Source: Paenibacillus sp. 1781tsa1 (GTDB taxonomy: Bacteria > Bacillota > Bacilli > Paenibacillales > Paenibacillaceae). Taken from it: DNA of 64,000 nucleotides. This document shows positions 36,054 through 44,575 of this stretch, piece after piece. Every line of letters starts with the position of its first letter. Positions within the stretch are counted from its first letter, which is position 1. Below the pieces are notes generated by a model. The model did not search any database, had not been told where the DNA came from, and saw nothing but the letters and a program-made list of their open reading frames with translations. The position numbers and the translations under genes were made by a program. Where the stretch lies: contig NZ_JAMYWY010000001.1 of assembly GCF_024159265.1 (NCBI RefSeq), positions 1,736,001 to 1,800,000 on the forward strand, given 5' to 3'.

Positions 36054-36509
36054 TTGAAGAACCAAAAGCATGCAATGATTTTAATATTTCTTTTAATGAT
36101 ACTAGCCCTAAGTGGTTGCATTTCATACAGTGTGAAGACGGATAAAATTGTTGAGGATGGGGTGAACATAAACTCGATTACAATTGGACTGGGAGAGAGC
36201 GAAGAAGATGCAGGTATTACAGTCGTAACATACAATTTCACTCTTCGAAATAGAACCAATACATCAATAATGTTAAAAACAGTTGAACCGATCTTAAGTA
36301 AGGATATTCAGGAGCGATTAATTGATAGGGACATTAAATTGGACATAAATGAGAAAGTTGATGGTAATAGCTCGGAAGAACTGACAGGTACTTTTAAATT
36401 AGATACTAAAGGGCTGGATAAAGAAGGAATAATCAAGTTAAACATTAATGTTAACGAATTTAATATAGCAATGGAACAAGTCGTAGGGATGAATGATGTA
36501 AATAACTAA
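36054..36509 (+). CDS. Hypothetical lipoprotein
   Basis: 151 residues from TTG 36054, 8 bases after AAGGAG. Signal peptide with lipobox LALSGC, lipidated C22. The mature part has an Ig-like strand-rich composition (VVTYNFTLRNRTNTSIML), typical of extracellular beta-sandwich lipoproteins. Function unknown. Confidence 0.75.
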   Translation: MKNQKHAMILIFLLMILALSGCISYSVKTDKIVEDGVNINSITIGLGESEEDAGITVVTYNFTLRNRTNTSIMLKTVEPILSKDIQERLIDRDIKLDINEKVDGNSSEELTGTFKLDTKGLDKEGIIKLNINVNEFNIAMEQVVGMNDVNN

Positions 36510-36556
36510 TATGAAAAAAGTCCAAATAAACATATCTAACAAAGAGGTGTATCTTT

Positions 36557-36976
36557 ATGGAAAGAAAAAAAGATGAGAACAAAGAGATGGCTATAATTCC
36601 AGATCACCATAGCCCTTTACGACATTTCCTTAATGAAGCAAATGGACAACCGAACAATCAGTTTATAGATAGTTTTAAGAAAGCTCTGGATACTCCAGAT
36701 GCATATGTAATTATGGAAGGTGATGATGGAGGACAAATCTACTTGTCTTGTCCTATGAAACTAGTCAATTGCAGTGAGGAGACATTACATACTCTATTAA
36801 AAGATTTAGATACCATTGCATGGGCCTGTAATGAGGGAGAAGGCCAAGGACTATTTTACGAAAAACTCTTTCCTGGTGATGGGATTAGTGGAGGTATGGG
36901 GGGAGGAGATGTTGAGGAAGGACTATGGATTCATGAAGAATTTATAGATTTACAATTATATGATGAAAATTTATGA
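36557..36976 (+). CDS. Hypothetical acidic protein (immunity-like)
   Basis: 139 residues, ATG after AAAGAGGTG. A glycine-rich GDGISGGMGGGDVEEGLWIH stretch lies near residue 107, and DAYVIMEGDDGGQIYLSCP near 48. The mixture of acidic surface and a beta hairpin resembles immunity proteins. No family recognised. Confidence 0.72.
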   Translation: MERKKDENKEMAIIPDHHSPLRHFLNEANGQPNNQFIDSFKKALDTPDAYVIMEGDDGGQIYLSCPMKLVNCSEETLHTLLKDLDTIAWACNEGEGQGLFYEKLFPGDGISGGMGGGDVEEGLWIHEEFIDLQLYDENL

Positions 36977-37127
36977 AGTCATATTAGGCAATAAAGAAAG
37001 AATAACAAAGCAATAAAATGAATGAATTATAAGGCCCATCAATATCGGATAACAAAGTGTTCATGTTGTGGATTGGCAAACTGTTGAAATACTGCATATA
37101 GAGAAAAAGGAATATGCGAGATGAGTT

Positions 37128-37502
37128 ATGGGCGTAAGAAAAAAATATAAACGTAAAATCGTTCGCTCCAATCGATTATTTTATTGGTATGTTGAACCGG
37201 ATATTGACGATGAAGGGATAATCAAATTACATATCGTTTCTGAGGATAAAAAGTTAATCGTCACTTATGAAGTGGGACAACACAGTATTAAGAACAAGCC
37301 CCCATTTATAGTCATCATCGGAGAAGAATTCGAAGGTTGGACAACAGAATATATAGGATACAGAAGAGTACTAACACCGAAATGGAGCGATGAGATCATC
37401 ACGCCAAAGTTGATAGGTGAAATCATTGATTGGTGCCTGTTGAAAGATAAAGAAATAAACATCGTTAATTGGAAAGGTGAAATTCTTCGGCCTCTCTCCT
37501 GA
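37128..37502 (+). CDS. Hypothetical protein
   Basis: 124 residues with a basic N-terminus (MGVRKKYKRKIVRSNRLFYW) and a strand-rich rest. Weak ribosome site (GAGATGAG). Last plus-strand gene of this island segment; the next genes run the other way. Not recognised. Confidence 0.65.
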   Translation: MGVRKKYKRKIVRSNRLFYWYVEPDIDDEGIIKLHIVSEDKKLIVTYEVGQHSIKNKPPFIVIIGEEFEGWTTEYIGYRRVLTPKWSDEIITPKLIGEIIDWCLLKDKEINIVNWKGEILRPLS

Positions 37503-37608
37503 ATGGAGTGTAATTGCATTTGAGAAATAACTTAGATTCGTGTGAACTCTTTTGAAAACGCATACGTGAAAACAAGAGACGTAATTAACATATTGAAGAG
37601 TTATCAGA

Positions 37609-37995
37609 TCATCCTATTTTTTTAACTCTCAAAATAAATATTTTAAAGAAAATGTAAATGACCACTAGAATATTCAATAATAATAGTCCTATATATCCAT
37701 CCGTTAACTTTGTTCGTTCAATCCACTTGTTGACTAACTCTCCAGAGAGAGCTTGTTTTCCTAAATATTTTTCTATATCATTTTGATTTATTCCATCCCT
37801 ATATATAAGTGGAAACTCCATGCTGTTGGATGAAGCAGCTAGCGGCGGATAGAACTCTACCCATTTCTGACCTGCCCATCGATCATACTTATAACTAATG
37901 TCTCCGCTGGAATCAAGGGTGTTCCATCTAAGAAAACCCAATATGACTAGAATACAAAGTGTGATCATGCTAATTATTAGCTTCTTGATAATCAA
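37609..37995 (-). CDS. Hypothetical membrane protein
   Basis: 128 residues, with a membrane segment at each end (about 5-22 and 100-120) and a tryptophan-rich loop (YKYDRWAGQKWVEFYPP). The topology suggests the loop faces outward. GGATGGGG upstream. Not recognised. Confidence 0.65.
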   Translation of the reverse strand: MIIKKLIISMITLCILVILGFLRWNTLDSSGDISYKYDRWAGQKWVEFYPPLAASSNSMEFPLIYRDGINQNDIEKYLGKQALSGELVNKWIERTKLTDGYIGLLLLNILVVIYIFFKIFILRVKKIG

Positions 37996-38268
37996 ATAAA
38001 CCCCATCCTTATGTTTGTGAGTATTTTACGTTCCATAAGACATTTAACGATATGTAAGGTAGCATTGGAAAAAAGTCATGAGATAAGTAGTTAAACAAAA
38101 CCTAATTCAACGATTATAAAATACCAAAAAACTTAAAAAAGATGATCTAGCTAGATTACAGGATCACCTTCTTTAAGCAGTAAAGTTCCAATTATAGAAA
38201 TATTCATTATATAGAGTGATCAGGAATGATTCGAACGATCTAGAGATGCTGCTTTAATAAAAAGGTAA

Positions 38269-38634
38269 TTAAGGATTTGGCCAAATCTTTTTCTTTGAGT
38301 CATCTGGACCTAGTAAATAGATTTCTTCGACCTTTCCGTAGGCATTGGAAAACGATATATTGAAATCCTTACTACCTCCTATGGGGAGTTTACTACCTTT
38401 AATCTGAATGAATAATGAATTGTTATTATGCGAAACGTTATAGCCGTGATACCTACTGATACTATCTGCGAATCCACCTTTTAAAGTGATAAGTTCAGAA
38501 GAAACTTCGGATTTCGTAACCATGATTTCCTCAGGGTTCACAACCTTGTTAAACATATAAATTCCAATGATAACAGGAACCACAACGATTATAACGGCAC
38601 TAACGATAATGCCATACTTTGTTCTTGGTCTCAT
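38269..38634 (-). CDS. Hypothetical membrane-anchored protein
   Basis: 121 residues, one N-terminal membrane segment (about 8-28), then an external domain ending LLGPDDSKKKIWPNP. AGGTGAT upstream. It lies between a membrane protein and a secreted protein on the same strand and could belong with either. Not recognised. Confidence 0.65.
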   Translation of the reverse strand: MRPRTKYGIIVSAVIIVVVPVIIGIYMFNKVVNPEEIMVTKSEVSSELITLKGGFADSISRYHGYNVSHNNNSLFIQIKGSKLPIGGSKDFNISFSNAYGKVEEIYLLGPDDSKKKIWPNP

Positions 38635-38708
38635 AGTTGATAAATCACCTCATTGATATTAATCGATGCACCCGATGATACTTGGGTACATCGATTAATT
38701 GTATTTGT

Positions 38709-39458
38709 TTAAAACTGATTGCTACGTTTAGGAGCATTAGGTTCATCTGAATAATATACCAAATAATCATATGGCACAGCAGCATTCGTAGTGTAAGCAC
38801 CGTCTCTGAGTGAATTATACAGATTTTGTGGCGTATTTGGAAAACCAGCAGTATACGTATCTGTTGATACAGAATTCCACAATCCTACCGCAAAAGAAGA
38901 GCAATTATTTAACGAGCTCCAAGAGTCATGGCTTCGAATATATGAATTGACACTGTTAAGTTGGCTCTGGGTTAAATACATAGAACGGGAAACTCTATTA
39001 TTGTAGCTATTCTCAGAGATAAATTTAGCTTCTAAGTTATAAAATATGCCTTCATTTTCGCTTTTATTGCCCCATGTACCCACAGAAATAGTTTTATTAG
39101 AGGCAATTCCGCTAAGTCCGCCAACAGAAATATTGGATGAACTCACGTTTTTAACTGTTATAAAAGAATGGGTGCCCCAATTCGATCCTGTCGAACCCCC
39201 TGAACTATTTGTACTGCCATTAGGGACCGAAAAAAGAGTCAATACGGCAACATCAGAGCTTGCCATAGGAATAATAGTACCATTTTTGTTCTTTACTACG
39301 GGACTAGGCTGTTCACTAGATACAGTCGCTTTAGACGGTTGAGCCTCTGTCGGTACAGTAGTGTTGCTATTTGCAGAAGCATAGGTCGGAAATATAGTAC
39401 TGAACGCTAGAGTGAAGATAGCCAACAAAAGAAACGGAACTCTAAATAAATTCTTCAT
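38709..39458 (-). CDS. Secreted protein with permuted papain/NlpC-like features
   Basis: 249 residues, ATG after TGGAGG. Signal peptide (cleavage after YASA near residue 28), a Ser/Thr/Pro linker, then a domain with a histidine in WGTHSFITVKNVS near residue 95 and a cysteine in LNNCSSFAVGLWNSVS near 185. A His-before-Cys order with the cysteine at a helix start (NCxxFA) is that of permuted papain-like hydrolases. It is probably exported and may be a toxin, a peptidase or a cell-wall enzyme; no immunity gene can be assigned. Confidence 0.65.
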   Translation of the reverse strand: MKNLFRVPFLLLAIFTLAFSTIFPTYASANSNTTVPTEAQPSKATVSSEQPSPVVKNKNGTIIPMASSDVAVLTLFSVPNGSTNSSGGSTGSNWGTHSFITVKNVSSSNISVGGLSGIASNKTISVGTWGNKSENEGIFYNLEAKFISENSYNNRVSRSMYLTQSQLNSVNSYIRSHDSWSSLNNCSSFAVGLWNSVSTDTYTAGFPNTPQNLYNSLRDGAYTTNAAVPYDYLVYYSDEPNAPKRSNQF

Positions 39459-39807
39459 TTTAAATTTGATTCCTCCATACTTTCAGGATTTTGTATTATC
39501 TTTCTAGTAGTAAATTTCTGTTCAGCATCCAAAGAAGATCGAAATGAGATAGACATTGTAACGACTCATTATCTAACAATATCTTCGAAAATCACCTCTT
39601 TCTTTAGTTGATTTAGAGTGTTATGTAATACTTGATGTGATTATTTTTCCTCTCGAATCTATTAACAACGAAAGTTCAATAGAAGTTACATTTTTTTTAG
39701 AAAAAAATTCAAAAAAATATTATTAAATGGAATAAAAAACAAGTGGTGTATGTATCAAAGTAAAAGAGCTGGGACAAGCATTTATACTATTCGCATATGA
39801 CCGATAA
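39459..39807. other. AT-rich intergenic stretch
   Basis: 349 bases. Apart from the ribosome site of the minus-strand secreted protein I see nothing functional; it ends at the toxin remnant. Confidence 0.5.
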
Positions 39808-40047
39808 CAGAAGAAATATGATTGTGTAGATGGATTTCTGAATTACTGGACATTTGGCGTCAATGGAGCAATTAGAGAAGCAGTTTTGCCTACAGATGCT
39901 TGGTCAAGTATCCGAGCAGCAAGGTTTGCTACTGAACTCAATTCTACTGAAAGGTATGCTTTATTAAGAGACGCGATGGTTAGACTTCGTAATGCCGATC
40001 TCAGAGTGCGAGATGTCAAAAGCGAGCTGTACATAGATCAGAGATAA
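39808..40047 (+). pseudogene. C-terminal remnant of a polymorphic toxin-like protein
   Basis: An 80-codon open frame without a start reads GFLNYWTFGVNGAIREAVLP, DAWSSIRAARFATELNS and ends VKSELYIDQR. This is coherent protein sequence and resembles, as I remember it, the ends of large secreted toxins of Paenibacillus. It is followed 11 bases later by a small gene with a strong ribosome site, the usual place for an immunity gene. The body of the toxin is missing. Confidence 0.5.
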
Positions 40048-40058
40048 GGAGGCACAGA

Positions 40059-40304
40059 ATGGAAATTAAAATGCCGTTTAGCGTGGGGTCAGTCTTCAAT
40101 ATACCGGGATTTGGGGCTAATGAAGAGTTGGATGAACCGTCAGAGTTGCAGCAATCTGTAATATTGAAAGGCAAAAAATTATATTGTGAGAGAGGAGTTT
40201 TCAACAAGATCGGAGGGGTTTGGCGACGAATGAATAACAACCTTTTTCAAAATTACTGTGGTTGCCTAGCGTTCTCAAACAACCTCTGGACGTCTGTTAG
40301 GTAG
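40059..40304 (+). pseudogene. Truncated small gene after the toxin remnant
   Basis: ATG 40059 follows AAGGAGG with good spacing and the first 58 residues look natural (MPFSVGSVFNIPGFGANEEL, then KGKKLYCERGVFNKIGGVWR). After about 40232 the sequence loses coherence and stops at 40304, shortly before the recombinase remnant. It was probably an immunity gene whose 3' end was replaced when the recombinase segment arrived. Confidence 0.45.
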
Positions 40305-40358
40305 GATGTAGATTAGAAGAATTTACTGATAACATCTAATGATTTGCTATATTCAGCT

Positions 40359-40517
40359 ATGTACATCATGCGCCGAGGCTTTCATCTGCTGAAAAATGGG
40401 ACAGACCTACGCTACATTCAGGAACTACTTAGTCATATGAATGCAAGAGTAGCATATATTGACAAAAATTATCTAAAAAAGTCCATAAACTTCCTTGGAA
40501 AAAGAATTGATGAATAA
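40359..40517 (+). pseudogene. C-terminal remnant of a second tyrosine recombinase
   Basis: Reads RRGFHLLKNGTDLRYIQELL then SHMNARVAYIDKNYLKKSIN, matching the end of recombinase 1 (HLLENGTDLRYIQEFLGH). The catalytic GH has become SH and the nucleophilic tyrosine context is eroded. Only about 50 codons remain. The downstream leader is also shared with recombinase 1. Confidence 0.75.
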
Positions 40518-40531
40518 TTTTTCTGCTGAAT

Positions 40532-40598
40532 CTTCCTTTTTCACCAAATTTTTCTCTGAAAATGTCGCAAGATGGGTTATGATATACGTAGTTTAGAT
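40532..40598 (+). promoter_or_regulatory. Conserved leader downstream of recombinase 2, with promoter
   Basis: Homologous to 10724-10790. Candidate promoter CTGAAA (40556-40561), 16 bases, TATGAT (40578-40583), at the same place as in the other copy. It would drive the defence genes that follow. Confidence 0.55.
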
Positions 40599-40640
40599 TT
40601 TAGAAGAATATTCTGATACGTTAACAAAGGAGCAATCTTA

Positions 40641-40982
40641 ATGGAGACTCTCAATAAGTTAATTCAAGCAGTAGAGAATAGAAAACCAATTATGTTTACC
40701 TACAACAAGCCTGGAAAAATTCAAGGTATAAGAGTAGGCAATGTACATGCAATTTTTATTTTTGTAGCTAAAAGTGGATTGAAAAGTACAAAAATACATA
40801 TTGTACAAACAGGAGGAGTTTCAGATTCTGCTTGGGAAAACCCTTTTCCTGATTTTAGAATGTTTGATATAAAAGATGTTGGAAACATAGAGATTATTGA
40901 AAGTGAACCAAAATTCGAAATATTAACTGATAAGTATAATCCTGAATGGACAGGTTATTCAAATACCATTGCGAAGGTGTGA
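40641..40982 (+). CDS. Small conserved protein, possibly WYL-like, linked to Shedu
   Basis: 113 residues, AAAGGAG 8 bases before the ATG. Begins METLNKLIQAVENRKPIMFT, reminiscent of the start of WYL-domain ligand sensors, followed by short beta strands and VRVGNVHAIFIF-like motifs. Its end lies 5 bases before the SduA start. It may regulate or assist the nuclease; assignment to WYL is tentative. Confidence 0.6.
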   Translation: METLNKLIQAVENRKPIMFTYNKPGKIQGIRVGNVHAIFIFVAKSGLKSTKIHIVQTGGVSDSAWENPFPDFRMFDIKDVGNIEIIESEPKFEILTDKYNPEWTGYSNTIAKV

Positions 40983-40987
40983 GATTA

Positions 40988-41986
40988 ATGAGTGTTGCTT
41001 ACCACCTGGAAATTTATTCAACTGATCGGTTTAAATTAATGCTAAATTATTCTGGTATAGTGAATGATACTGCTAGTGAAGACCTTTGCTTAAACATCTT
41101 TGCAATAGATGCTCAAGGTATGCCTATTTTTACAGAACGACTCTATGTAGACCATATTAGAAAAATTTTTACACATTTGAATTCTATTTCGATTATTAGA
41201 GAAGGAGCTCCTATATCTTCTAAGTTTGTTGAAACCTCAGATGAAATCAACGTATTACTAGAAAGTTTAAAGGAGAGAGACTTAGAAGTAATACTAACCT
41301 TATTAAACAAATTCAAATCAGAAAATAAAATTATTGGTCTACTAGAGTCATTAAGTGATCTGGAAATAGAAAATTTACATGGTGCCTACCATCATAAACT
41401 AATGATAAGTGAGATTTCAAATCTAAGGAAACTATTACTTTACGAAGAGAGTGGAAAAATAGTTGATGGAGTGAATTCTGAAGATAGCTTAATCAAATAT
41501 CGAGCTAAACAACCAGAAAAGGTTTTTCAAAATTGGATTGAACAAAATTTATGGATTTTCGGTGTGGATTATATAAAAAAGCATGATGCAAGAAAGATTG
41601 GTTTATTTAGTGAAGGAGATTTGCTCATGGAATCAGTTGATGGATATCTTGATTTAATTGAATTAAAGCGGCCATCACATGATTTACTAAAGTATGATAT
41701 GAGCCATAAATGTTATTATCCTCATCCAGACTTGTCATTAGTCATTGGTCAAAGCCTTTTCTATTTGCAAAAGTTAGAAGAATATAAGTTGAACTTAGAA
41801 AGAGAGTATTCCATTAAAGTTATAATGCCTCGAATTAGAATAATCGTGGGTTGCAATAAGAACTTTAATAATGATCAGAAGGATTGTTTAAGAGTTTTGA
41901 ATTCTAAACTTAATTCAATTCAAATAATTACTTATGATGATCTAGTTTCTTATGGTGAGTTGTTATTAAAGCAATACGAAGATTAA
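40988..41986 (+). CDS. sduA: Shedu anti-phage nuclease SduA (DUF4263)
   Basis: 332 residues. ATG 40988 follows GAAGGTGTGAG and is preferred over ATG 40946 inside the upstream gene. The C-terminal DUF4263 nuclease has the typical QPEKVFQNWIEQN entry helix (175-187) and a PD-(D/E)XK-like core: D211 in SEGDLLM, then DLIELKRPS with D222, E225 and K227, and Q255 in GQSLFYLQK. The N-terminal 165 residues form a variable sensing part. Shedu proteins protect bacteria from phage as single-gene systems. Here it follows a recombinase remnant and precedes an ATPase-nuclease, forming a small defence cluster. Confidence 0.85.
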   Translation: MSVAYHLEIYSTDRFKLMLNYSGIVNDTASEDLCLNIFAIDAQGMPIFTERLYVDHIRKIFTHLNSISIIREGAPISSKFVETSDEINVLLESLKERDLEVILTLLNKFKSENKIIGLLESLSDLEIENLHGAYHHKLMISEISNLRKLLLYEESGKIVDGVNSEDSLIKYRAKQPEKVFQNWIEQNLWIFGVDYIKKHDARKIGLFSEGDLLMESVDGYLDLIELKRPSHDLLKYDMSHKCYYPHPDLSLVIGQSLFYLQKLEEYKLNLEREYSIKVIMPRIRIIVGCNKNFNNDQKDCLRVLNSKLNSIQIITYDDLVSYGELLLKQYED

Positions 41987-42102
41987 TTACTATGTGTAGT
42001 AAGAATTTGTGGGGAAAATAAGTACAAACACTTCTTTAAAGGCCGTGAATACAAAAAAATCTATTCATAAAGAAACAAAACAATAGTAATAAGGAGTTCT
42101 GT

Positions 42103-42153
42103 ATGTATTTTATTAACTACGTATTTTTAGATGTAGTAATGAAAGTTGTTTAG
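42103..42153 (+). CDS. Possible 16-residue leader peptide
   Basis: ATG 42103 follows a good AAGGAG with 7 bases and encodes MYFINYVFLDVVMKVV before a stop, 53 bases upstream of the ATPase-nuclease gene. Strong ribosome site, hydrophobic product. It may be a leader, a tiny membrane peptide, or a relic. Confidence 0.3.
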   Translation: MYFINYVFLDVVMKVV

Positions 42154-42206
42154 GGAATTTCAATGATAGAACACAGGGAAATTAGAAAGAGAGGAGATTT
42201 ATTACT

Positions 42207-43601
42207 ATGTCCATTACAATCAGTTTACCTTCGAGATATGAAGATCTTGATACGGCATATAGGGGAAGATTGGTACCTAATTCAAACTTGTTATCTATAA
42301 TAAACACTGCAAATAAATCAATACAAATTAGTGGAGGGATTCGCTTTCTGCCTATGTACGGTGAAAGTGGCGCTGGAAAGACTTCCGCTGTTCGCGAGAT
42401 AAGTACACATATCCCTAGTACATATACATTTCAACTTAATCGTGAAGAGATTGAAAGTAAAGAGAAACTCTTTGAAAGAGTACAAATCGAGAAAATATAT
42501 AATATTGACAAATTATTGATTGCGATTATTGATCAATATGAAGAAGGAGTAGTAGGCAGAGAGACTATTCCAACACAATTTGTAGAGTATTTAAGTTTAT
42601 TAGACCGGGGAGAGTTTCGTAATATACCAATTGTTTTTATTTGGTTGACGACAAATAGGGAGTTTCAGAGGTTATTAGTAGATGCTACAAGTAGAAATAA
42701 GAGGATTCTTTTAAGTGATGATTTTATAATTTCAGGACCCGTTAAAGAAGAATGGCCTTCAATCATTGAAGAAACTTTTTCCTTCCATAACTCAGAGAAT
42801 TCATTAGCGGACTACGGTATTTTGGAACCAGATCTGGTGGATATTGGCCTTCGATGTAATACAATAGGTGCCGCGATTGAAAAAGTTGGTAGCTTGTTGG
42901 CGAGCAACATTGATGATGTTGATAATCTGTCAGATTACCAAGTAATCCTAATGTGGCCTGTCGCAGACAGTGTAAGAATTCAACGTGTACTGCAATTTAG
43001 TAAACCTCGTGAAGGTTATAAACTTAATTGGGATGCTTGGTATAGAGAACTCAATGACGAAGATAGAGCGAGTCTACCTTTAAGAGAATTTAATAAAACG
43101 CGATTGTACTTTGATCTTCGTATTGTTCCTGTAAAAGTTGCTGATTTACACAAGCTTTGTCTCTCATTAGAAGATGAAAATTACCGAGTACCTGTTTCAC
43201 CATTAAATAGGTTTAAGGCTACTCATTTTTACTTAATACTTTCTGATAATTGGACTAATTATAATTTTAATCCTGTTAGGGATAGAGAGTCTCAACGTTC
43301 TATTGCTGCACGTGAGTGGTATCAAGATATACCAGAAAAATCTGTCGCACTGGGGAAAAGAATTTCTGAGATACTAAGATTGTGTGACCTTGAAGCATCA
43401 TATGAAAAAAATATCAATACAGAATATAGTTCAGTTCGAGCAGATGTATATGTTAAAAAAGAAGGAGCACAAAAAAATAAGCTTATTATCGAAATGAAGG
43501 TGTTTTCTTCGGAAAACACAAAACCTTCGTCAATTAAAGATGCAATTAAAGTCACTTTAAGAAGACACGCACAATTAGCAGGTTTTCTTCAAAGACAATA
43601 A
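42207..43601 (+). CDS. AAA+ ATPase fused to PD-(D/E)XK nuclease domain
   Basis: 464 residues, ATG after AGGAG. Walker A GESGAGKTS (52-60), a candidate Walker B LLIAIIDQ ending at D109, and a sensor-1-like IVFIWLTTN (142-150) define an AAA+ ATPase. The middle (about 200-390) is unassigned. The C-terminus carries a nuclease signature: D413 in RADVYV, then E427-x-K429 in LIIEMKVF, and QLAGFL as the final helix. The protein ends soon after, so the nuclease domain is minimal. It stands 220 bases after SduA on the same strand. No catalogued defence family came to mind; ATP-dependent DNA cleavage is an inference. Confidence 0.75.
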   Translation: MSITISLPSRYEDLDTAYRGRLVPNSNLLSIINTANKSIQISGGIRFLPMYGESGAGKTSAVREISTHIPSTYTFQLNREEIESKEKLFERVQIEKIYNIDKLLIAIIDQYEEGVVGRETIPTQFVEYLSLLDRGEFRNIPIVFIWLTTNREFQRLLVDATSRNKRILLSDDFIISGPVKEEWPSIIEETFSFHNSENSLADYGILEPDLVDIGLRCNTIGAAIEKVGSLLASNIDDVDNLSDYQVILMWPVADSVRIQRVLQFSKPREGYKLNWDAWYRELNDEDRASLPLREFNKTRLYFDLRIVPVKVADLHKLCLSLEDENYRVPVSPLNRFKATHFYLILSDNWTNYNFNPVRDRESQRSIAAREWYQDIPEKSVALGKRISEILRLCDLEASYEKNINTEYSSVRADVYVKKEGAQKNKLIIEMKVFSSENTKPSSIKDAIKVTLRRHAQLAGFLQRQ

Positions 43602-43968
43602 TAGAAGTTCTCATTACCACTTTGCTCATAATAAGAACTTCTGCTTTGAGTATGGGCGAAGGAATCCACGCCACTAAAATTGAGAATGCAAGAGTGTACA
43701 AAAAATTGAGAACATCGGTTGCATGAACTTCAGTGCAGCCGTTTTTGTTTAAAGGAAGCAAATATATGGAGAGAATAATTGCTGATATGAGTCAGTAAGG
43801 CAATGTTATAAATATGAAAATTTATTTTCCTTAGAGGTAACAGTTTATTTCCACCATGCAAATTAATCGTATTCTTTTATTATAATTCGATAATTACATT
43901 AAAAAGTTCATAATTTTTCGTACAATTTAGATGAGACAAAGAGAAAAGGAATAACATAGAGGCGCAAG
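43602..43968 (+). other. Interval after the defence cluster
   Basis: 367 bases holding a terminator-like hairpin (43716-43741) and otherwise AT-rich sequence; no gene recognised. Confidence 0.5.
43716..43749 (+). terminator. Candidate terminator
   Basis: CGGTTGCA (43716-43723) pairs with TGCAGCCG (43734-43741, one G-U); TTTTTGTTT follows. Confidence 0.7.
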
Positions 43969-44112
43969 CTTAATCAGCTTGGTGAGGCATCCTTGAAGCA
44001 AGCGATTCCGTTGTGGGACAACCCCGAAGTGCAAGAACAGAGCCGAAGGGTGGACGAACTGGTGGCCCGAGTGGGTGAAATGAAGGCGAGACATAACCGA
44101 GTTGTACGATGA
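43960..44112 (+). pseudogene. C-terminal gene fragment
   Basis: An open frame without start reads LNQLGEASLKQAIPLWDNPE and ends ARVGEMKARHNRVVR at 44112. Its codon use is GC-richer than the defence genes and resembles the following small gene. It looks like the tail of a helical protein that once preceded that gene. Family unknown. Confidence 0.4.
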
Positions 44113-44148
44113 TGAATGAGGTACATAACGCGTAGGGGAGGAGAAGCT

Positions 44149-44451
44149 ATGGATTTTCCACCATGGTTGCAACAAGCGATTCAGGCAAGGCTAGATGAAG
44201 TATCTGCCCAAATCGAGCATGACCCTGAATTGAGTCGTGTACGTGAGGATAAGGACGAAGCGTTCGAAGGATTGTTTTTTGGCAAGGATATCGAGCAGAA
44301 ACCCGAATATGCTAAGTGGGAGAGCCGCTACATTGTCAGTAAAGGAATAGAGAATGAGCGGTTATACATGCAAGGGCTAAGAGATGGCATTCAACTCACA
44401 GTATCCTTGCTAGGTGTGTCGATGCCGGAGGAGATTGATACGAAGGCTTGA
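44149..44451 (+). CDS. Small helical hypothetical protein
   Basis: 100 residues. ATG 44149 follows GGGGAGGAG; ATG 44116 is rejected for lack of a site. Charged and helical (FPPWLQQAIQARLDEVSAQI, then GLRDGIQLTVSLLGVSMPEE). The ending resembles small regulatory proteins of Paenibacillus of unknown role. It ends before a strong bidirectional terminator. Confidence 0.72.
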   Translation: MDFPPWLQQAIQARLDEVSAQIEHDPELSRVREDKDEAFEGLFFGKDIEQKPEYAKWESRYIVSKGIENERLYMQGLRDGIQLTVSLLGVSMPEEIDTKA

Positions 44452-44501
44452 TCCACTAACGCGAATCCATAAGTCAGGGGAAGCGGCCCCGATCTTAACT
44501 T

Positions 44502-44547
44502 AAAAAACCAGCCGAAGCGGTAGATTACACGCTTCGGCTGGTTTTTT
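44502..44547. terminator. Bidirectional terminator
   Basis: An 18-bp perfect stem (44502-44519/44530-44547) with A tract on the left and T tract on the right serves the convergent genes on both sides. Confidence 0.93.
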
Positions 44548-44575
44548 AACGATCTACTTTTCCAAAATCCAACTC

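Noticed and set aside
41987..42206. An attC-like site behind sduA
   Set aside because: A GTGAATAC stretch resembles the right inner box but no TAAC left arm or GTTA core surrounds it.
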